Assembly (NCBI RefSeq): GCF_017526105.1
Contig: NZ_CP071839.1
Location: 7,850,001 to 7,914,000 of the forward strand
Length of the DNA: 64,000 nucleotides
DNA from: Streptomyces cyanogenus
GTDB lineage: Bacteria > Actinomycetota > Actinomycetes > Streptomycetales > Streptomycetaceae
Direction: 5' to 3'
Positions 9,544 to 20,950 of the stretch are shown here, piece after piece. The translations under genes and the position numbers were made by a program. The first letter of the stretch is position 1; each line of letters opens with the position of its first letter. Under the pieces are notes generated by a model, which had not been told where the DNA came from, did no database searches, and saw only the letters and a program-made list of their open reading frames with translations.

Positions 9544-10188
9544 TCAGCGCGGGCGCAGCGCCGCGACGGCGACGATCGCGGGGACGGTGATGAGCAGGAC
9601 GTAGGTGACGGGCGAGGTACGGCCGCGGGTGGGGCGGCTGACGGCGTGGGGGTGGTACGCCGGGTAGCTCACCGGGGTCGCAGAGGGCCGTGGGGTGGGC
9701 CTGGGCGCAGGCTTCGGCGCGAGGGCGGGCCGAGGCGCCGGCGGAGGGGCGGGAGGGGGCGTCGGCCGGGGTGCCGGGGGTGCCGGGGGTGCCGGAGCGG
9801 GCCTGGGCGGCCGCGGCGTGGGCGGCGGCGTCGGCTTCGGCGGCGGCGTCGGGTCAGGTGTCGGTGTCGGTGTCGGCGTCGGCTCGGGGGTGGGTGTCGG
9901 TTTCGGCGGAGGCGGCGGAGGCGGCGGTGTCGGCGTGGGGGTGGGCGTCGGCGTGGGCGGACACGGGGGCGGGGGCGGCTTCGGGCAGGGCGGGTCGGGC
10001 CAGTGGTGACCGCCGGCGTAGGCCACGGCCACCGTGCCGTCCGGGCCCGTCGAGGCGGACGCGCAGGCGTCGGCCGACGCGCCGCCGGCCGGCCATCCCA
10101 CCAGCGCCCAGGTCAGCGTCAGGAGGGCCAACACCCGCGGGGCGGGCGCGCGTCGGGTCACTTCGGGTCCATGCACGACGAAGATCAT
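9544..10188 (-). CDS. Proline/threonine-rich secreted protein with C-terminal anchor
   Basis: About 214 residues from ATG at 10188. The start is uncertain because no good ribosome-binding site is visible, and the frame opens as far as 10299. A signal-like segment (VLALLTLTWALVGWPAGGASA) is followed by a short Cys-containing part, then about 110 residues of PTPTP, PPPP, PAPRP and PTPEP repeats that probably span the wall, and a final helix (TYVLLITVPAIVAVAAL) ending LRPR. No LPXTG is present. The pattern suggests a wall-spanning surface protein near a sortase. Low complexity makes homology arguments unreliable. Confidence 0.65.
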   Translation of the reverse strand: MIFVVHGPEVTRRAPAPRVLALLTLTWALVGWPAGGASADACASASTGPDGTVAVAYAGGHHWPDPPCPKPPPPPCPPTPTPTPTPTPPPPPPPPKPTPTPEPTPTPTPTPDPTPPPKPTPPPTPRPPRPAPAPPAPPAPRPTPPPAPPPAPRPALAPKPAPRPTPRPSATPVSYPAYHPHAVSRPTRGRTSPVTYVLLITVPAIVAVAALRPR

Positions 10189-10455
10189 GAGGGGCGACCG
10201 GCCGCCCGCACCCCCCGGTACGCCGAGATTGCACTGAAAGAGGGAGATGGGGTGATCACAGGTTTGGCAGGCGGAAGAGCCCGAATCAGACCGGTCCATC
10301 CCGGTACGCGCACCGGTGGCTCCCCGGGCGCGTCACAGGATCCCGAAAGAAATTCCGGCCGCCGTTGAACACCGCGGCCCCTACGCCGCGTACCCATGGC
10401 CGTGCGGCGGCACAGCAGGCGCTGCAATATCCAGGCGATGATGGGGAGTTTGACG

Positions 10456-11421
10456 ATGAAGACCTCCTGGCGGACCGCCTCACTGGTGGCCACGGCCGCT
10501 TCGGTGCTGGCGCTGACGACGGCGTGCGGTCAGGACAACGCCACCGCTCCCGCGTCGGCGGCCCAGAACGTCGGGGCCACGGCCGCGGCCGGCGACTACG
10601 GCAACCCGGGCGCCGGGACCGCGACCGGCGCGGGCAACGGATACGGCGCCGACGGCAACAAGACCTCCGCCTCCCCGGCCGCGGTCGCCCCCGCGGGCAA
10701 GCTCACCGTGGCCGCCAACCCGGACCTGGGCAACGTGCTCACCGACGGTTCCGGCCTCACCCTCTACCGGTTCGACAAGGACACCGCCAACCCGCCCAAG
10801 TCCAACTGCGCCGGCGACTGCGCCACCACCTGGCCGCCGGTCCCCGCCGACGACGCCACCGCCGGCGCCGGCATCGACAAGGCGCTGCTCGGCGAGGTCA
10901 CCCGCGCCGACGGCACCAAGCAGCTCACCATCGGAGGCTGGCCCGCCTACCGCTACGCCAAGGACGTCAACGCCGGCGACGTCAACGGCCAGGGCGTGGG
11001 CGGCAAGTGGTTCGCGCTCGCCCCCAACGGCAAGAAGGCCACGCTGTCCGACCTGCCCGGCCTGTCCGTCCGCAAGGACCCCAAGCTGGGCGACATCGTC
11101 GTCGACAAGAACGGCATGACGGTCTACCGCTTCATGAAGGACCAGGCCTGGCCGAAGTCCGTCTCCAACTGCACCGGCTCCTGCCTGGAGAAGTGGCCGG
11201 CCGTCGGCCCGGTCGACGCCGACGACACCAAGGGCGTGAAGAAGAAGGGCCTGATGCCGTTCACCCGTCCCGACGGGGTGAAGCAGATGACCGTGAACTG
11301 CTGGCCGATCTACACCTTCTCCGGGGACAAGGCCCCGGGCGACACCAACGGTCAGGGCGTGGGCGGCACCTGGTACGCCGTCTCGCCCGACGGCAAGCCG
11401 GTCGGCGCGCCGGGCGAATAG
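10456..11421 (+). CDS. Lipoprotein with PF03640-type secreted repeats (SCO0930-like)
   Basis: 321 residues. ATG at 10456 is chosen over earlier in-frame starts because GGGGAG sits 7 nt before it. A signal peptide ends in a lipobox-like LTTAC. After a Gly/Ala/Asn linker come repeats of the PF03640 family: LGNVLTDGSGLTLYRFDKD with NCAGDCATTWPPV, and later LGDIVVDKNGMTVYRFMKD with NCTGSCLEKWPAV. Each half ends in NGQGVGGKWFA or NGQGVGGTWYA. Paired cysteines in each unit suggest disulfides or metal/haem contact. Proteins of this type sit on the outer membrane face; their role is unknown. Confidence 0.85.
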   Translation: MKTSWRTASLVATAASVLALTTACGQDNATAPASAAQNVGATAAAGDYGNPGAGTATGAGNGYGADGNKTSASPAAVAPAGKLTVAANPDLGNVLTDGSGLTLYRFDKDTANPPKSNCAGDCATTWPPVPADDATAGAGIDKALLGEVTRADGTKQLTIGGWPAYRYAKDVNAGDVNGQGVGGKWFALAPNGKKATLSDLPGLSVRKDPKLGDIVVDKNGMTVYRFMKDQAWPKSVSNCTGSCLEKWPAVGPVDADDTKGVKKKGLMPFTRPDGVKQMTVNCWPIYTFSGDKAPGDTNGQGVGGTWYAVSPDGKPVGAPGE

Positions 11422-11470
11422 ATCACCTCCCCAGGGTCGATCGTCCCGCCCGACCCGGCGCGCGGCCGCA

Positions 11471-11507
11471 GATCCGCCCCCTCCGCACCGCACGGAGGGG
11501 GCGGATC
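11471..11507. terminator. Terminator after the repeat lipoprotein
   Basis: A perfect 15-bp stem: GATCCGCCCCCTCCG (11471-11485) pairs with 11493-11507 around a 7-nt loop, 50 bp after the stop at 11421. The stem is followed by GTTGTGTG. Confidence 0.85.
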
Positions 11508-11693
11508 GTTGTGTGCGGTGGACGCGCGGCCGGACGGCCGTCACACAGCGGGGCCGTGCGGGCACTTGCCGCAGGCAGTGACCGGGAACGGATGGTCAAT
11601 TTCCGGTTCAGGTCGCCCGTTTGGCGGGCGATCAGTAGCCTCTGCTCGAACACCGGAACGCATGTCCCTGTCGCCTACGCCTTGGAGTGATAC

Positions 11694-12506
11694 ATGGAGC
11701 GCCCCGCCTGGGCCCCCCGGAGCATCGACATCTCGGTGCCGAGCGTCTCACGGATCTACGACTACTACCTGGGCGGTTCGCACAACTTCGAGGTGGACCG
11801 GGAAGCCGCCCGCAAGGCCATGGAGTTCATGCCGGGACTGCCGAAGATCATGCAGGCGAACCGGGCGTTCATGCGCCGGGCCGTGCGGTTCGCGGCCGGG
11901 GAGGGCATCACCCAGTTCCTCGACATCGGCTCGGGCATCCCGACCTTCGGCAACGTCCACGAGGTGGCGCAGACGGCCGTACCGGGCGCCCGTGTGGTCT
12001 ACGTCGACCACGACCCGGTGGCGGTCGCCCACAGCGAGGCGGTCCTGGCGGGCAACGACGACGCCGACGTGATCGCGGCGGACCTGCGCAAGCCCCACGA
12101 GATCCTCTCCAGCCCCCGGCTGGACAGCCTCATCGACCTGAAGCGGCCAGTGGCCCTCCTCCTCGTTGCCATACTGCACTTCGTGGAAGACGCGGACGAC
12201 CCCTACGGTGCGGTGGCCGAGCTGCGCGAGGCGCTCGCGCCCGGCAGCCTGCTGATCCTCACCCATGCCTCGTACGAGGGAATCCCGCTGCCCGCCGAGC
12301 GGGCCGAGGGCGCGGTGGACGTGTACAAGGACATTCGCAACCCGCTGATCATGCGCTCGCGCGAGGAGATCGCGCGGTTCTTCGAGGGGTACGACATGGT
12401 GGAACCCGGACTGGTGCCGATGCCGCACTGGCGCCCGGACGCGGCACCGGAGGACGAGGACCCGTACGCCTTCTCCGGGTTCGCCGGCGTGGGGCGCACG
12501 GCATGA
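11694..12506 (+). CDS. SAM-dependent methyltransferase, DUF574/PF04672 family
   Basis: A 270-residue protein from ATG at 11694 with TTGGAG 6 nt upstream. The family marker RIYDYYLGGSHNFEVDR is near the N-terminus, followed by the SAM-binding motif FLDIGSGIPTFGNVHE and VVYVDHDPVAVAH. This family is greatly expanded in Streptomyces, and targets are unknown. The end overlaps the next gene by 4 nt (ATGA), so translation of the methyltransferase and the cyclic-di-GMP enzyme is probably coupled. Confidence 0.9.
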   Translation: MERPAWAPRSIDISVPSVSRIYDYYLGGSHNFEVDREAARKAMEFMPGLPKIMQANRAFMRRAVRFAAGEGITQFLDIGSGIPTFGNVHEVAQTAVPGARVVYVDHDPVAVAHSEAVLAGNDDADVIAADLRKPHEILSSPRLDSLIDLKRPVALLLVAILHFVEDADDPYGAVAELREALAPGSLLILTHASYEGIPLPAERAEGAVDVYKDIRNPLIMRSREEIARFFEGYDMVEPGLVPMPHWRPDAAPEDEDPYAFSGFAGVGRTA

Positions 12507-14647
12507 GCGCGGAGCCGGACGAGCCGGAGGGCAGACTGCGCCGGCTGACGACGATCTGGAGCCGGGCGCTCTTCCCGGTGACCTCGACGTCGTTCACCCG
12601 CGCCGAGTTCGAGGAACAACTCCTGCCGCTCGCCCGCCGGTTGAGCGAGCTGCTGCGCGCCCGCAGCTTCGACGCGGACGCGGCGAAGGCCGTCGGCGCC
12701 GCCCTGGTCGAGGCGCACTGCACCGACCCCGAGGCGCTCGCCCGCACCCTGGACTGCGTCGACGCCTACCTGGTCCTGTACTGCGGCGAGGACGGCCCCC
12801 AGGACGAACTGCGCATGCGCTCCTCGCGCCTGCAGCACGCGATGGCCGCCGGCTACGCCCAGGCGCTGCGCGAGCGCACCCTCGCCGAGCAGGAAGCCAT
12901 TGCCCAGGCCGCGCTGCGGGCCCAGGGCGTGGTGGCCCAGGCGCTGCACGCGACCGAGGCCCGCTTCCGCGCGGTCTTCGAGGGCGCCGCGATAGGGATC
13001 GGCATCGCCGACCTCGACGGCAACGTCCTCCAGGTCAACGAGGCGCTGCTGCGCATGTTCGGCCTCCCCGAGCAGTCCCTGCGCGGCCGCCGCGTCCAGG
13101 ACTGGATCCACCCCGAGGACGCCCCGCAGACCTGGCGGCTCTACGACGAACTCGTGCGCGGCGAACGCGAGCACTACCACCTGGAGAAGGCCTTCAACCG
13201 CCCCGACGGTACGGCGCTGTGGACCAACCTGACGGTCTCCCTGCTCCGCGACGCCGACGGCACCCCGCAGTACCAGCTCGCCCTCATGGAGGACACCACC
13301 GAGCGCCGGCTGCTCAACCTCCGGCTGCGCTACGAAGCCACGCACGACGCCCTCACCGGCCTGCCCAACCGCACCCTGTTCTTCGAACGCCTGGAGAAGG
13401 TGCTGAGCGCGGGCGAGGGCCAGCGCTTCGGCCTGTGCTACCTGGACCTGGACGGCTTCAAGACCATCAACGACAGCCTCGGCCACGCGGCCGGCGACCG
13501 GCTGCTGGTGGAGGTCGCCGACCGGCTCCAGTCCTGCGCGACCGCGCCCGGCGAGATGGTCGCCCGGCTCGGCGGCGACGAGTTCGTGGCCCTCACCACC
13601 GGTCCCGGCACCGAGCGCACGGTGGACGAACTCGCCGAGCGCATCATGAACGCGCTGGTCACCCCGATCAGCATCGACGGCCGCGACCTCCTGGTCCGCG
13701 GCAGCCTCGGCATCGTCGAGGGCCCGGCCGGCGAACGCACCGCCGCCGAGGTGCTGCGCAGCGCGGACATCACCATGTACCGCGCGAAGTCGGCCGGCGG
13801 CAACCGCTGCGAACTGGCCGACCCGGAGGCCGACGCCCGCGCCATCACCCGGCACGGCCTGACCACGGCCCTGCCGACCGCCCTGGAACGCGGCGAGTTC
13901 TTCATCGAGTACCAGCCGCTCGTCCACCTCGGCGACGGCAGTGTGCGCGGCGCCGAGGCCCTGGTGCGCTGGCTGCACCCGCAGCACGGCGTCCTCGGCC
14001 CCGACCGGTTCATCCCGCTCGCCGAGCACACCGGCCTGATCGTGCCGCTCGGCCGCTGGGTCCTGGAGGAGTCGATCCGCCAGGCCCGCGCCTGGCGCGA
14101 ACGCTACGGCGAACAGACCTCCGCCGGCCCGCTGCGCATCAACGTCAACCTGTCCCCGTGCCAGCTCAGCCACCCCGGCCTGGTCCAGGACACGGTCGAC
14201 ATCCTCGAACGCTCCGGCGTCGCCCCGGACGCCCTCTGCCTGGAGGTCACCGAGTCCGCGCTCATCGGCGCCGACGACGACCTGCTCAAACCGCTGCGCC
14301 GGCTGGCCGAGATGGGCGTCGACATCGCGCTGGACGACTTCGGCACCGGCTACTCCAACCTCGCCAACCTGCGCCGCCTGCCGGTGAGCATCCTCAAACT
14401 CGACCGCTCGTTCACCCAGAGCATGCAGCAGTTCCCCGCCGACCCCGTCGACCTGAAGATCGTGGAGGGCATCGTCTCCCTCGCCCACAGCCTCGACCTC
14501 GCGGTCACGGTCGAGGGCGTGGAGACCGGCGCCCAGGCCGAACAGCTGCGGATCCTGGGCTGCGACACGGCCCAGGGCTGGTACTACGCCCGGCCGGGCC
14601 CGCCGGAGAGGCTCCAGGACCTGGCCCTGGTCGACGCGACGGGCTGA
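12503..14647 (+). CDS. rmdA: PAS-GGDEF-EAL cyclic-di-GMP enzyme, RmdA-like
   Basis: A 714-residue soluble protein. An N-terminal helical region (1-150) leads to a PAS/PAC domain (about 150-275), a GGDEF domain with intact LGGDEF near residue 356, and an EAL domain with AEALVRW near 484 plus DDFGTGYSN and KLDRSF. Both catalytic signatures look intact, so it may make and degrade cyclic-di-GMP. In S. coelicolor and S. venezuelae RmdA (SCO0928) has this architecture and affects development; the assignment rests on architecture and neighbourhood. The end overlaps the convergent LysR gene by 64 bp. Confidence 0.88.
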   Translation: MSAEPDEPEGRLRRLTTIWSRALFPVTSTSFTRAEFEEQLLPLARRLSELLRARSFDADAAKAVGAALVEAHCTDPEALARTLDCVDAYLVLYCGEDGPQDELRMRSSRLQHAMAAGYAQALRERTLAEQEAIAQAALRAQGVVAQALHATEARFRAVFEGAAIGIGIADLDGNVLQVNEALLRMFGLPEQSLRGRRVQDWIHPEDAPQTWRLYDELVRGEREHYHLEKAFNRPDGTALWTNLTVSLLRDADGTPQYQLALMEDTTERRLLNLRLRYEATHDALTGLPNRTLFFERLEKVLSAGEGQRFGLCYLDLDGFKTINDSLGHAAGDRLLVEVADRLQSCATAPGEMVARLGGDEFVALTTGPGTERTVDELAERIMNALVTPISIDGRDLLVRGSLGIVEGPAGERTAAEVLRSADITMYRAKSAGGNRCELADPEADARAITRHGLTTALPTALERGEFFIEYQPLVHLGDGSVRGAEALVRWLHPQHGVLGPDRFIPLAEHTGLIVPLGRWVLEESIRQARAWRERYGEQTSAGPLRINVNLSPCQLSHPGLVQDTVDILERSGVAPDALCLEVTESALIGADDDLLKPLRRLAEMGVDIALDDFGTGYSNLANLRRLPVSILKLDRSFTQSMQQFPADPVDLKIVEGIVSLAHSLDLAVTVEGVETGAQAEQLRILGCDTAQGWYYARPGPPERLQDLALVDATG

Positions 14648-15501
14648 CCGGCCCGCGCGTCGTCGTACCCCTCCCGGGCGGACGCGGCCACGGCGGTGGC
14701 CGCCCGGACGAGTGCCGCGGTGGCCGTGGAGCGGGACTGCTGCGGCCAGACGACCGCCAGCAGTGAGGGCGGCGCGTCCGGGACGGCCCGGTAGACGACG
14801 CCCGGACGCGGATAGCGGTCGGCGACGGACGCCGGCAGCACGGTGACCAGCTCGCCCAGGGCGACGCAGGTGAGCAGCTGGGCGAGGTCGCGGCCCCCGT
14901 GCCGCATCCTCTCCAGGAACCGGTGCAGGTCCCCGGGGCGCAGCCCGAGGTCGGCCAGCAGGACGTGGTCCCGGGCGGCGAGCGGGTGGGCCGCGCCGAG
15001 CGCGGCGACACGCGGCTCGGCGATCAGGGTCTCGCTGTCCAGGCCGGTGCGGTCGAAGGGCTCGTGGACCAGCGCGGCGTCGGCCTCCCCGCGCCGCAGC
15101 AGCCGCGGCTGTTCCAGCCAGCCGCACAGCCGGACCGTCACCGGGACGGCGGCGGGGTCGGCGGCGAAGCGCTCCAGGATCGGCTCCAGCAGTCCCGCGT
15201 CGCCGTCCGCCTTGACCGCCAGGACCAGCGTGCGGTCCGGCCCGGCCGCGCGCCGGGCCCGCCGCCCGGCCGCCTCCAGGGCGTCCAGCGCGAACCGCGC
15301 CTCCGTGAGGAGGACCTCGCCCGCCGGGGTCAGGGCGACGCTGTGGGTGGTGCGTTCGAAGAGGGCGACGCCGAGATCCGTCTCCAGCCGGCGGATCGCC
15401 CGGGACAGGGGCGGGGCGGAGATGCCCAGCCGCTCGGCCGCGCGGGCGAAGTTCAGTTCCTCGGCGACGGCGACGAAGTAGCGCAGCGGGCGGGACTCCA
15501 T
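14584..15501 (-). CDS. LysR-type regulator
   Basis: 305 residues. The N-terminal winged helix (MESRPLRYFVAVAEELNFARAAERLG, then APPLSRAIRRLE) is followed by an effector-binding domain. The C-terminal tail beyond about residue 275 is long and low in complexity, and its DNA overlaps the 3' end of the convergent rmdA gene by 64 bp. It is divergent from the NmrA-like reductase at 15624, the classic LysR layout, so it probably controls that gene. A T-N11-A type box lies between them at 15522-15536. Confidence 0.88.
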   Translation of the reverse strand: MESRPLRYFVAVAEELNFARAAERLGISAPPLSRAIRRLETDLGVALFERTTHSVALTPAGEVLLTEARFALDALEAAGRRARRAAGPDRTLVLAVKADGDAGLLEPILERFAADPAAVPVTVRLCGWLEQPRLLRRGEADAALVHEPFDRTGLDSETLIAEPRVAALGAAHPLAARDHVLLADLGLRPGDLHRFLERMRHGGRDLAQLLTCVALGELVTVLPASVADRYPRPGVVYRAVPDAPPSLLAVVWPQQSRSTATAALVRAATAVAASAREGYDDARAGQPVASTRARSWSLSGGPGRA

Positions 15502-15521
15502 GGCTTCGCCTCCCTCCGGTA

Positions 15522-15536
15522 TTGCCCTGAGGGTAA
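15522..15536. promoter_or_regulatory. Candidate LysR box
   Basis: TTGCCCTGAGGGTAA is an imperfect dyad (TTGCCC/GGGTAA) containing T-N11-A. It lies 21 bp upstream of the LysR start at 15501 and 88 bp before the reductase start. It is the only dyad of this kind I see in the spacer. Confidence 0.45.
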
Positions 15537-15623
15537 CAACCGGGAGCGAAGCGGTCCTTCAGTTCCCGGACGCCGGACGGCAGGCTCGATCACGACCCGA
15601 CCCCCTCCCTCCTGGAGCCTTCA

Positions 15624-16514
15624 GTGATCCTTGTCACCACCCCGACCGGCCAGATCGGCAGCCAGGTCCTCGACTCGCTCCTCGACGCCGGGGCCGCGGC
15701 GGGAGACATCCGGGTGATCGTCCGCGATCCCGCGCGCCTGTCCCCGCGCGTGCGCGACCGGGTCGAGGCCGTCGCCGGCTCGCACGCCGACCCCGAGGTC
15801 ACGGCGAAGGCGTGCGCGGGCGTCGACCGGGTGTTCTGGCTGGTGCCGCCGGCGCCCGCCGCCGACAGCCTCGACGGCCACTTCGGCGCCTTCACCCGGC
15901 CGCTGGTCGACGCGATCCGCACCCAGGGCGTCGAACGGGTCGTCGCCGTCTCCACCCTGGGCCGCGGTACGGCCCGCGACGCCGGGCAGATCTCGGCCTC
16001 GCTGGCCATGGACGACGTGGTCCGGGCCACCGGGGTCCACCACCGGGCGCTGTGTCCGCCGTACCTCATGGAGAACCTGCTCCACCAGGCCGCGGCGATC
16101 CGCGACAGCGGAGTGATCTCCATGGCGACGTACGGCGACCGGGTGCTGCGCACCTGCGCCACCCGTGACATCGGCGTCACGGCGTCACGGCTGCTGCTCG
16201 ACGGCTCCTGGACCGGTCAGGAGGACGTGCCGACGGTCGGTCCCGACGCGCTGACGCCCGAGGGGATGGCGCGCGTCGTGTCCGAGGTGCTGGACCGGCC
16301 GGTCCGCTTCCGGCGGCTGAGCGGGGCGGAGTACAAGGCGTCGCTGCTGCGGCACGGGGCGAGCGAGGCCTGGGCGCAGGGCACGGCCGACCTCGTGGCC
16401 GCGACCGCCGAGCAGGGTTTCTACGGCAGCGCGGCGCCCACCACGCCCGACACCGCGCCCACCTCCTTCCGCCGGTGGTGCGAGGAGGTGCTCCGGCCGG
16501 CCGTCCTGCGCTGA
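15624..16514 (+). CDS. NmrA-like NAD(P)-binding reductase
   Basis: A 296-residue protein from GTG at 15624. The Rossmann start MILVTTPTGQIGSQVLDSLL carries a TGQIG version of GxxGxxG, followed by RVIVRDPARL. FWLVPPAP and VVAVSTLGRG follow at the positions expected for atypical short-chain dehydrogenases of the NmrA/QOR2 type. Members bind NAD(P)H and act as quinone or enone reductases or as redox sensors; the substrate is unknown. The divergent LysR gene is probably its regulator. Confidence 0.83.
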   Translation: MILVTTPTGQIGSQVLDSLLDAGAAAGDIRVIVRDPARLSPRVRDRVEAVAGSHADPEVTAKACAGVDRVFWLVPPAPAADSLDGHFGAFTRPLVDAIRTQGVERVVAVSTLGRGTARDAGQISASLAMDDVVRATGVHHRALCPPYLMENLLHQAAAIRDSGVISMATYGDRVLRTCATRDIGVTASRLLLDGSWTGQEDVPTVGPDALTPEGMARVVSEVLDRPVRFRRLSGAEYKASLLRHGASEAWAQGTADLVAATAEQGFYGSAAPTTPDTAPTSFRRWCEEVLRPAVLR

Positions 16515-16537
16515 CCGGCACCGCTGACCGACGCCGC

Positions 16538-17422
16538 CTACCGCTCCAGCAGCATCCGCTGCAGTTCCCGGGCCGCCCGCGGCGGAGCCACGTCGCTGCG
16601 GTGGGCGAGCGCGATGGTGCGGTGCAGACCGGGGCGGGCCAGCGGGGTGACCCGCAGTCCCCGGCCCGCCCGGGCGGCCACCATCCGGGGTACGACGGCC
16701 ACGCCGAGCCCCGCCCGGACGAACCCCAGCACCGCGTCCATCTCGCCGCCCTCCACCGCGAAGTCCGGCTCGAACCCGGCGGAGCGGCACGCGGCGACGG
16801 TCAGTTCGCGCAGGTCGTACCCGTGCCGGAACATCACCAGCCGCTCGCCCTCCAGGTCGCCGATCTCCACCGCCCGCCCGCCCCGGCCGGGCACCGGCGC
16901 CTCCGGCGAGGACACCACCACCAGGTCCTCGCGCAGCAGTTCCACGGTCGTCAGCGCGGGCGCCGGCGTCGGCAGCGGCAGCACGACCAGCGCGAGGTCG
17001 AGCGCGCCGCGCGCCAGCTCCCGCACCAGGTCGTGGGAGCCGCCCTCCTCGATCAGCAGCTGAATGCCGGGATACCGGTCGTGGAAGGCGCGCAGCACGT
17101 CCGGCAGCAGGCCGGTGCACAGGCTCGGCGTCGCCCCCAGCCGTACCCGGCCCCGCCGCAGCTGCACCAGCTCCTGCACCTCGTGCCGGGCGGTGTCCGC
17201 GTCGGCGAGGATGCGCCGGGCGAGCGGCAGCAGCGCCTCGCCCGCGTCGGTGAGCGTGATGTTGCCCCGGGCCCGCAGGAACAGATCCGCGCCCAGTTCC
17301 CGCTCCAGCGCCTTGATCTGCTGGGACAGCGACGGCTGGGCGACATGGACACGCTCGGCGGCGCGGGTGAAGTGCCGGGTCTCGGCGACGGCCACGAAGT
17401 ACTGGAGCTGCTGGAACTGCAC
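16538..17422 (-). CDS. LysR-type regulator next to the sdh operon
   Basis: 294 residues with a clear winged-helix domain (MQFQQLQYFVAVAETRHFTRAAERVHV, then QPSLSQQIKALERELG) and a full effector domain. It is divergent from the succinate dehydrogenase operon with an 84-bp spacer that contains a perfect LysR-type dyad. That context suggests it controls sdh expression, itself, or both; the effector is unknown. Confidence 0.9.
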   Translation of the reverse strand: MQFQQLQYFVAVAETRHFTRAAERVHVAQPSLSQQIKALERELGADLFLRARGNITLTDAGEALLPLARRILADADTARHEVQELVQLRRGRVRLGATPSLCTGLLPDVLRAFHDRYPGIQLLIEEGGSHDLVRELARGALDLALVVLPLPTPAPALTTVELLREDLVVVSSPEAPVPGRGGRAVEIGDLEGERLVMFRHGYDLRELTVAACRSAGFEPDFAVEGGEMDAVLGFVRAGLGVAVVPRMVAARAGRGLRVTPLARPGLHRTIALAHRSDVAPPRAARELQRMLLER

Positions 17423-17430
17423 CCTCCCAG

Positions 17431-17447
17431 CATAGCGTCAGCCTATG
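17431..17447. promoter_or_regulatory. LysR-type operator
   Basis: CATAGCGTCAGCCTATG is a perfect dyad of 5-bp arms with a T-N11-A core. It sits 9 bp before the LysR start (17422) and 60 bp before the sdh start (17507), where a repression/activation site for a divergent LysR pair is expected. Confidence 0.6.
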
Positions 17448-17506
17448 GAAACGAGCTGGACCATGTCTTGGACCGATCGGGACCTTCGGCCCTAGCGTGC
17501 TGTGTC

Positions 17507-18214
17507 ATGGCACTGGTAACGCGGACGGACCGACGGCCGTCCATGGCACGCACGATGTGGGACTCCACCGTCGGCAAGAAGACCGTGATGGCCGTCAGCG
17601 GCGTGATCATGCTGCTGTACCTGGTCGCCCACGTCATCGGAAACCTGAAGATCTTCTTCGGCGCGGGGGAGTTCAACCACTACGGGCACTGGCTGCGCAC
17701 GGTCGGCGAACCCTTCATGCACTACGAGTGGACGCTCTGGCTGATCCGGGTCGTCCTCCTCGTCGCCGTGGTCGCCCACGCCACCTCCGCCTACCAGCTC
17801 AGCCGCCGCGACATCAGGGCACGTCCCGGCAAGTACGTGCACAAGAAGCCCCGGGCCGGTTACGCGACCCGCACCATGCGCTGGGGCGGTGTCATCCTCG
17901 GCCTGTTCATCGTCTGGCACGTCCTCGACCTGACCACCGGCACGGTGCACTCCGGTGGCTTCCAGGAGGGCCATCCGTACCAGAACGTCGTGGACACCTT
18001 CTCCACCTGGTACGGCAACGTCGTCTACATCGTCGCGATGCTGGCGCTCGGCCTGCACATCCGGCACGGCTTCTGGAGCGCCGCCCAGACCCTAGGCGTC
18101 GGCAGCCGCACGCGCGACCGCGCCCTGAAGACCCTTGCGAACGTCCTCGCGCTGCTGCTCACGGCCGGCTTCATCGCCGTACCCGTGGGCGTCATGACCG
18201 GAGTGGTGAGCTGA
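17507..18214 (+). CDS. sdhC: Succinate dehydrogenase cytochrome b / membrane anchor
   Basis: 235 residues with five hydrophobic segments and histidines suited to haem binding ([35 protein letters not shown]). A single large anchor protein is typical of the B-type, menaquinone-reactive complexes of Gram-positive bacteria, such as Sdh1 of M. tuberculosis and the Bacillus enzyme. It is the first gene of the operon; the flavoprotein follows one base after the stop. ATG at 17507 fits the family length. Confidence 0.9.
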   Translation: MALVTRTDRRPSMARTMWDSTVGKKTVMAVSGVIMLLYLVAHVIGNLKIFFGAGEFNHYGHWLRTVGEPFMHYEWTLWLIRVVLLVAVVAHATSAYQLSRRDIRARPGKYVHKKPRAGYATRTMRWGGVILGLFIVWHVLDLTTGTVHSGGFQEGHPYQNVVDTFSTWYGNVVYIVAMLALGLHIRHGFWSAAQTLGVGSRTRDRALKTLANVLALLLTAGFIAVPVGVMTGVVS

Positions 18215-18215
18215 C

Positions 18216-20161
<1,946 letters not shown>

Positions 20162-20165
<4 letters not shown>

Positions 20166-20911
20166 AGCTCACCCTGCGCGTCTGGCGGCAGAAGAACGCC
20201 GACGCCCAAGGAGCGATGTCCACCTACGAGGTCGACGACATCTCGCCCGACATGTCCTTCCTGGAGATGCTGGACGTCCTCAACGAACAGCTCATCCTCT
20301 CCGGGGAGGAGCCGGTCGCCTTCGACCACGACTGCCGCGAGGGCATCTGCGGCGCGTGCAGCCTGGTCATCAACGGCGACGCGCACGGGCCGGAGCGCAC
20401 CACCACCTGCCAGCTGCACATGCGGTCCTTCCGGGACGGCGACACGATCGACATCGAGCCGTGGCGGGCGTCCGCGTTCCCGGTGATCAAGGACCTCGTG
20501 GTGGACCGGTCGGCGTTCGACCGGATCATCCAGGCCGGCGGCTACATCACCGCGCCGACCGGCTCCGCGCCGGAGGCCCACGCCACTCCGGTGCCCAAGG
20601 CCGACGCCGACTTCGCGTTCGAGCACGCGGAGTGCATCGGCTGCGGGGCGTGCGTGGCCGCGTGCCCGAACGGCGCGGCGATGCTGTTCACCTCCGCCAA
20701 GGTCAACCATCTGAACGTGCTCCCCCAGGGCGCGCCCGAGCGGGAGACGCGGGTGCTGGACATGGTGGCCCAGATGGACGCCGAGGGATTCGGCGGGTGC
20801 ACGCTGACCGGTGAGTGCGCCACCGCCTGCCCCAAGGGCATTCCGCTGATGTCGATCACCAGCATGAACAAGGAGTGGCTGCGGGCCACCCGGAAGGCGG
20901 GCAAGAGGTAG
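20162..20911 (+). CDS. sdhB: Succinate dehydrogenase iron-sulfur subunit
   Basis: A 249-residue protein. The ferredoxin-like N-domain has the [2Fe-2S] ligands in CREGICGAC and TTCQLH. The C-domain has the cluster motifs [15 protein letters not shown] and [14 protein letters not shown]. These carry electrons from FAD to the quinone site in the anchor. Length and order match Sdh1-type complexes. It is the last gene of the operon. Confidence 0.95.
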
Positions 20912-20950
20912 CCGCCGCCTGAGGACGTTCGCCGACCAGAGGCGGGCGGG

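Noticed and set aside
12203-15127. 974-codon minus-strand frame across the PAS-GGDEF-EAL gene
   Set aside because: Mirror of rmdA and its neighbours; Ala/Arg/Gly low-complexity product with no motif.
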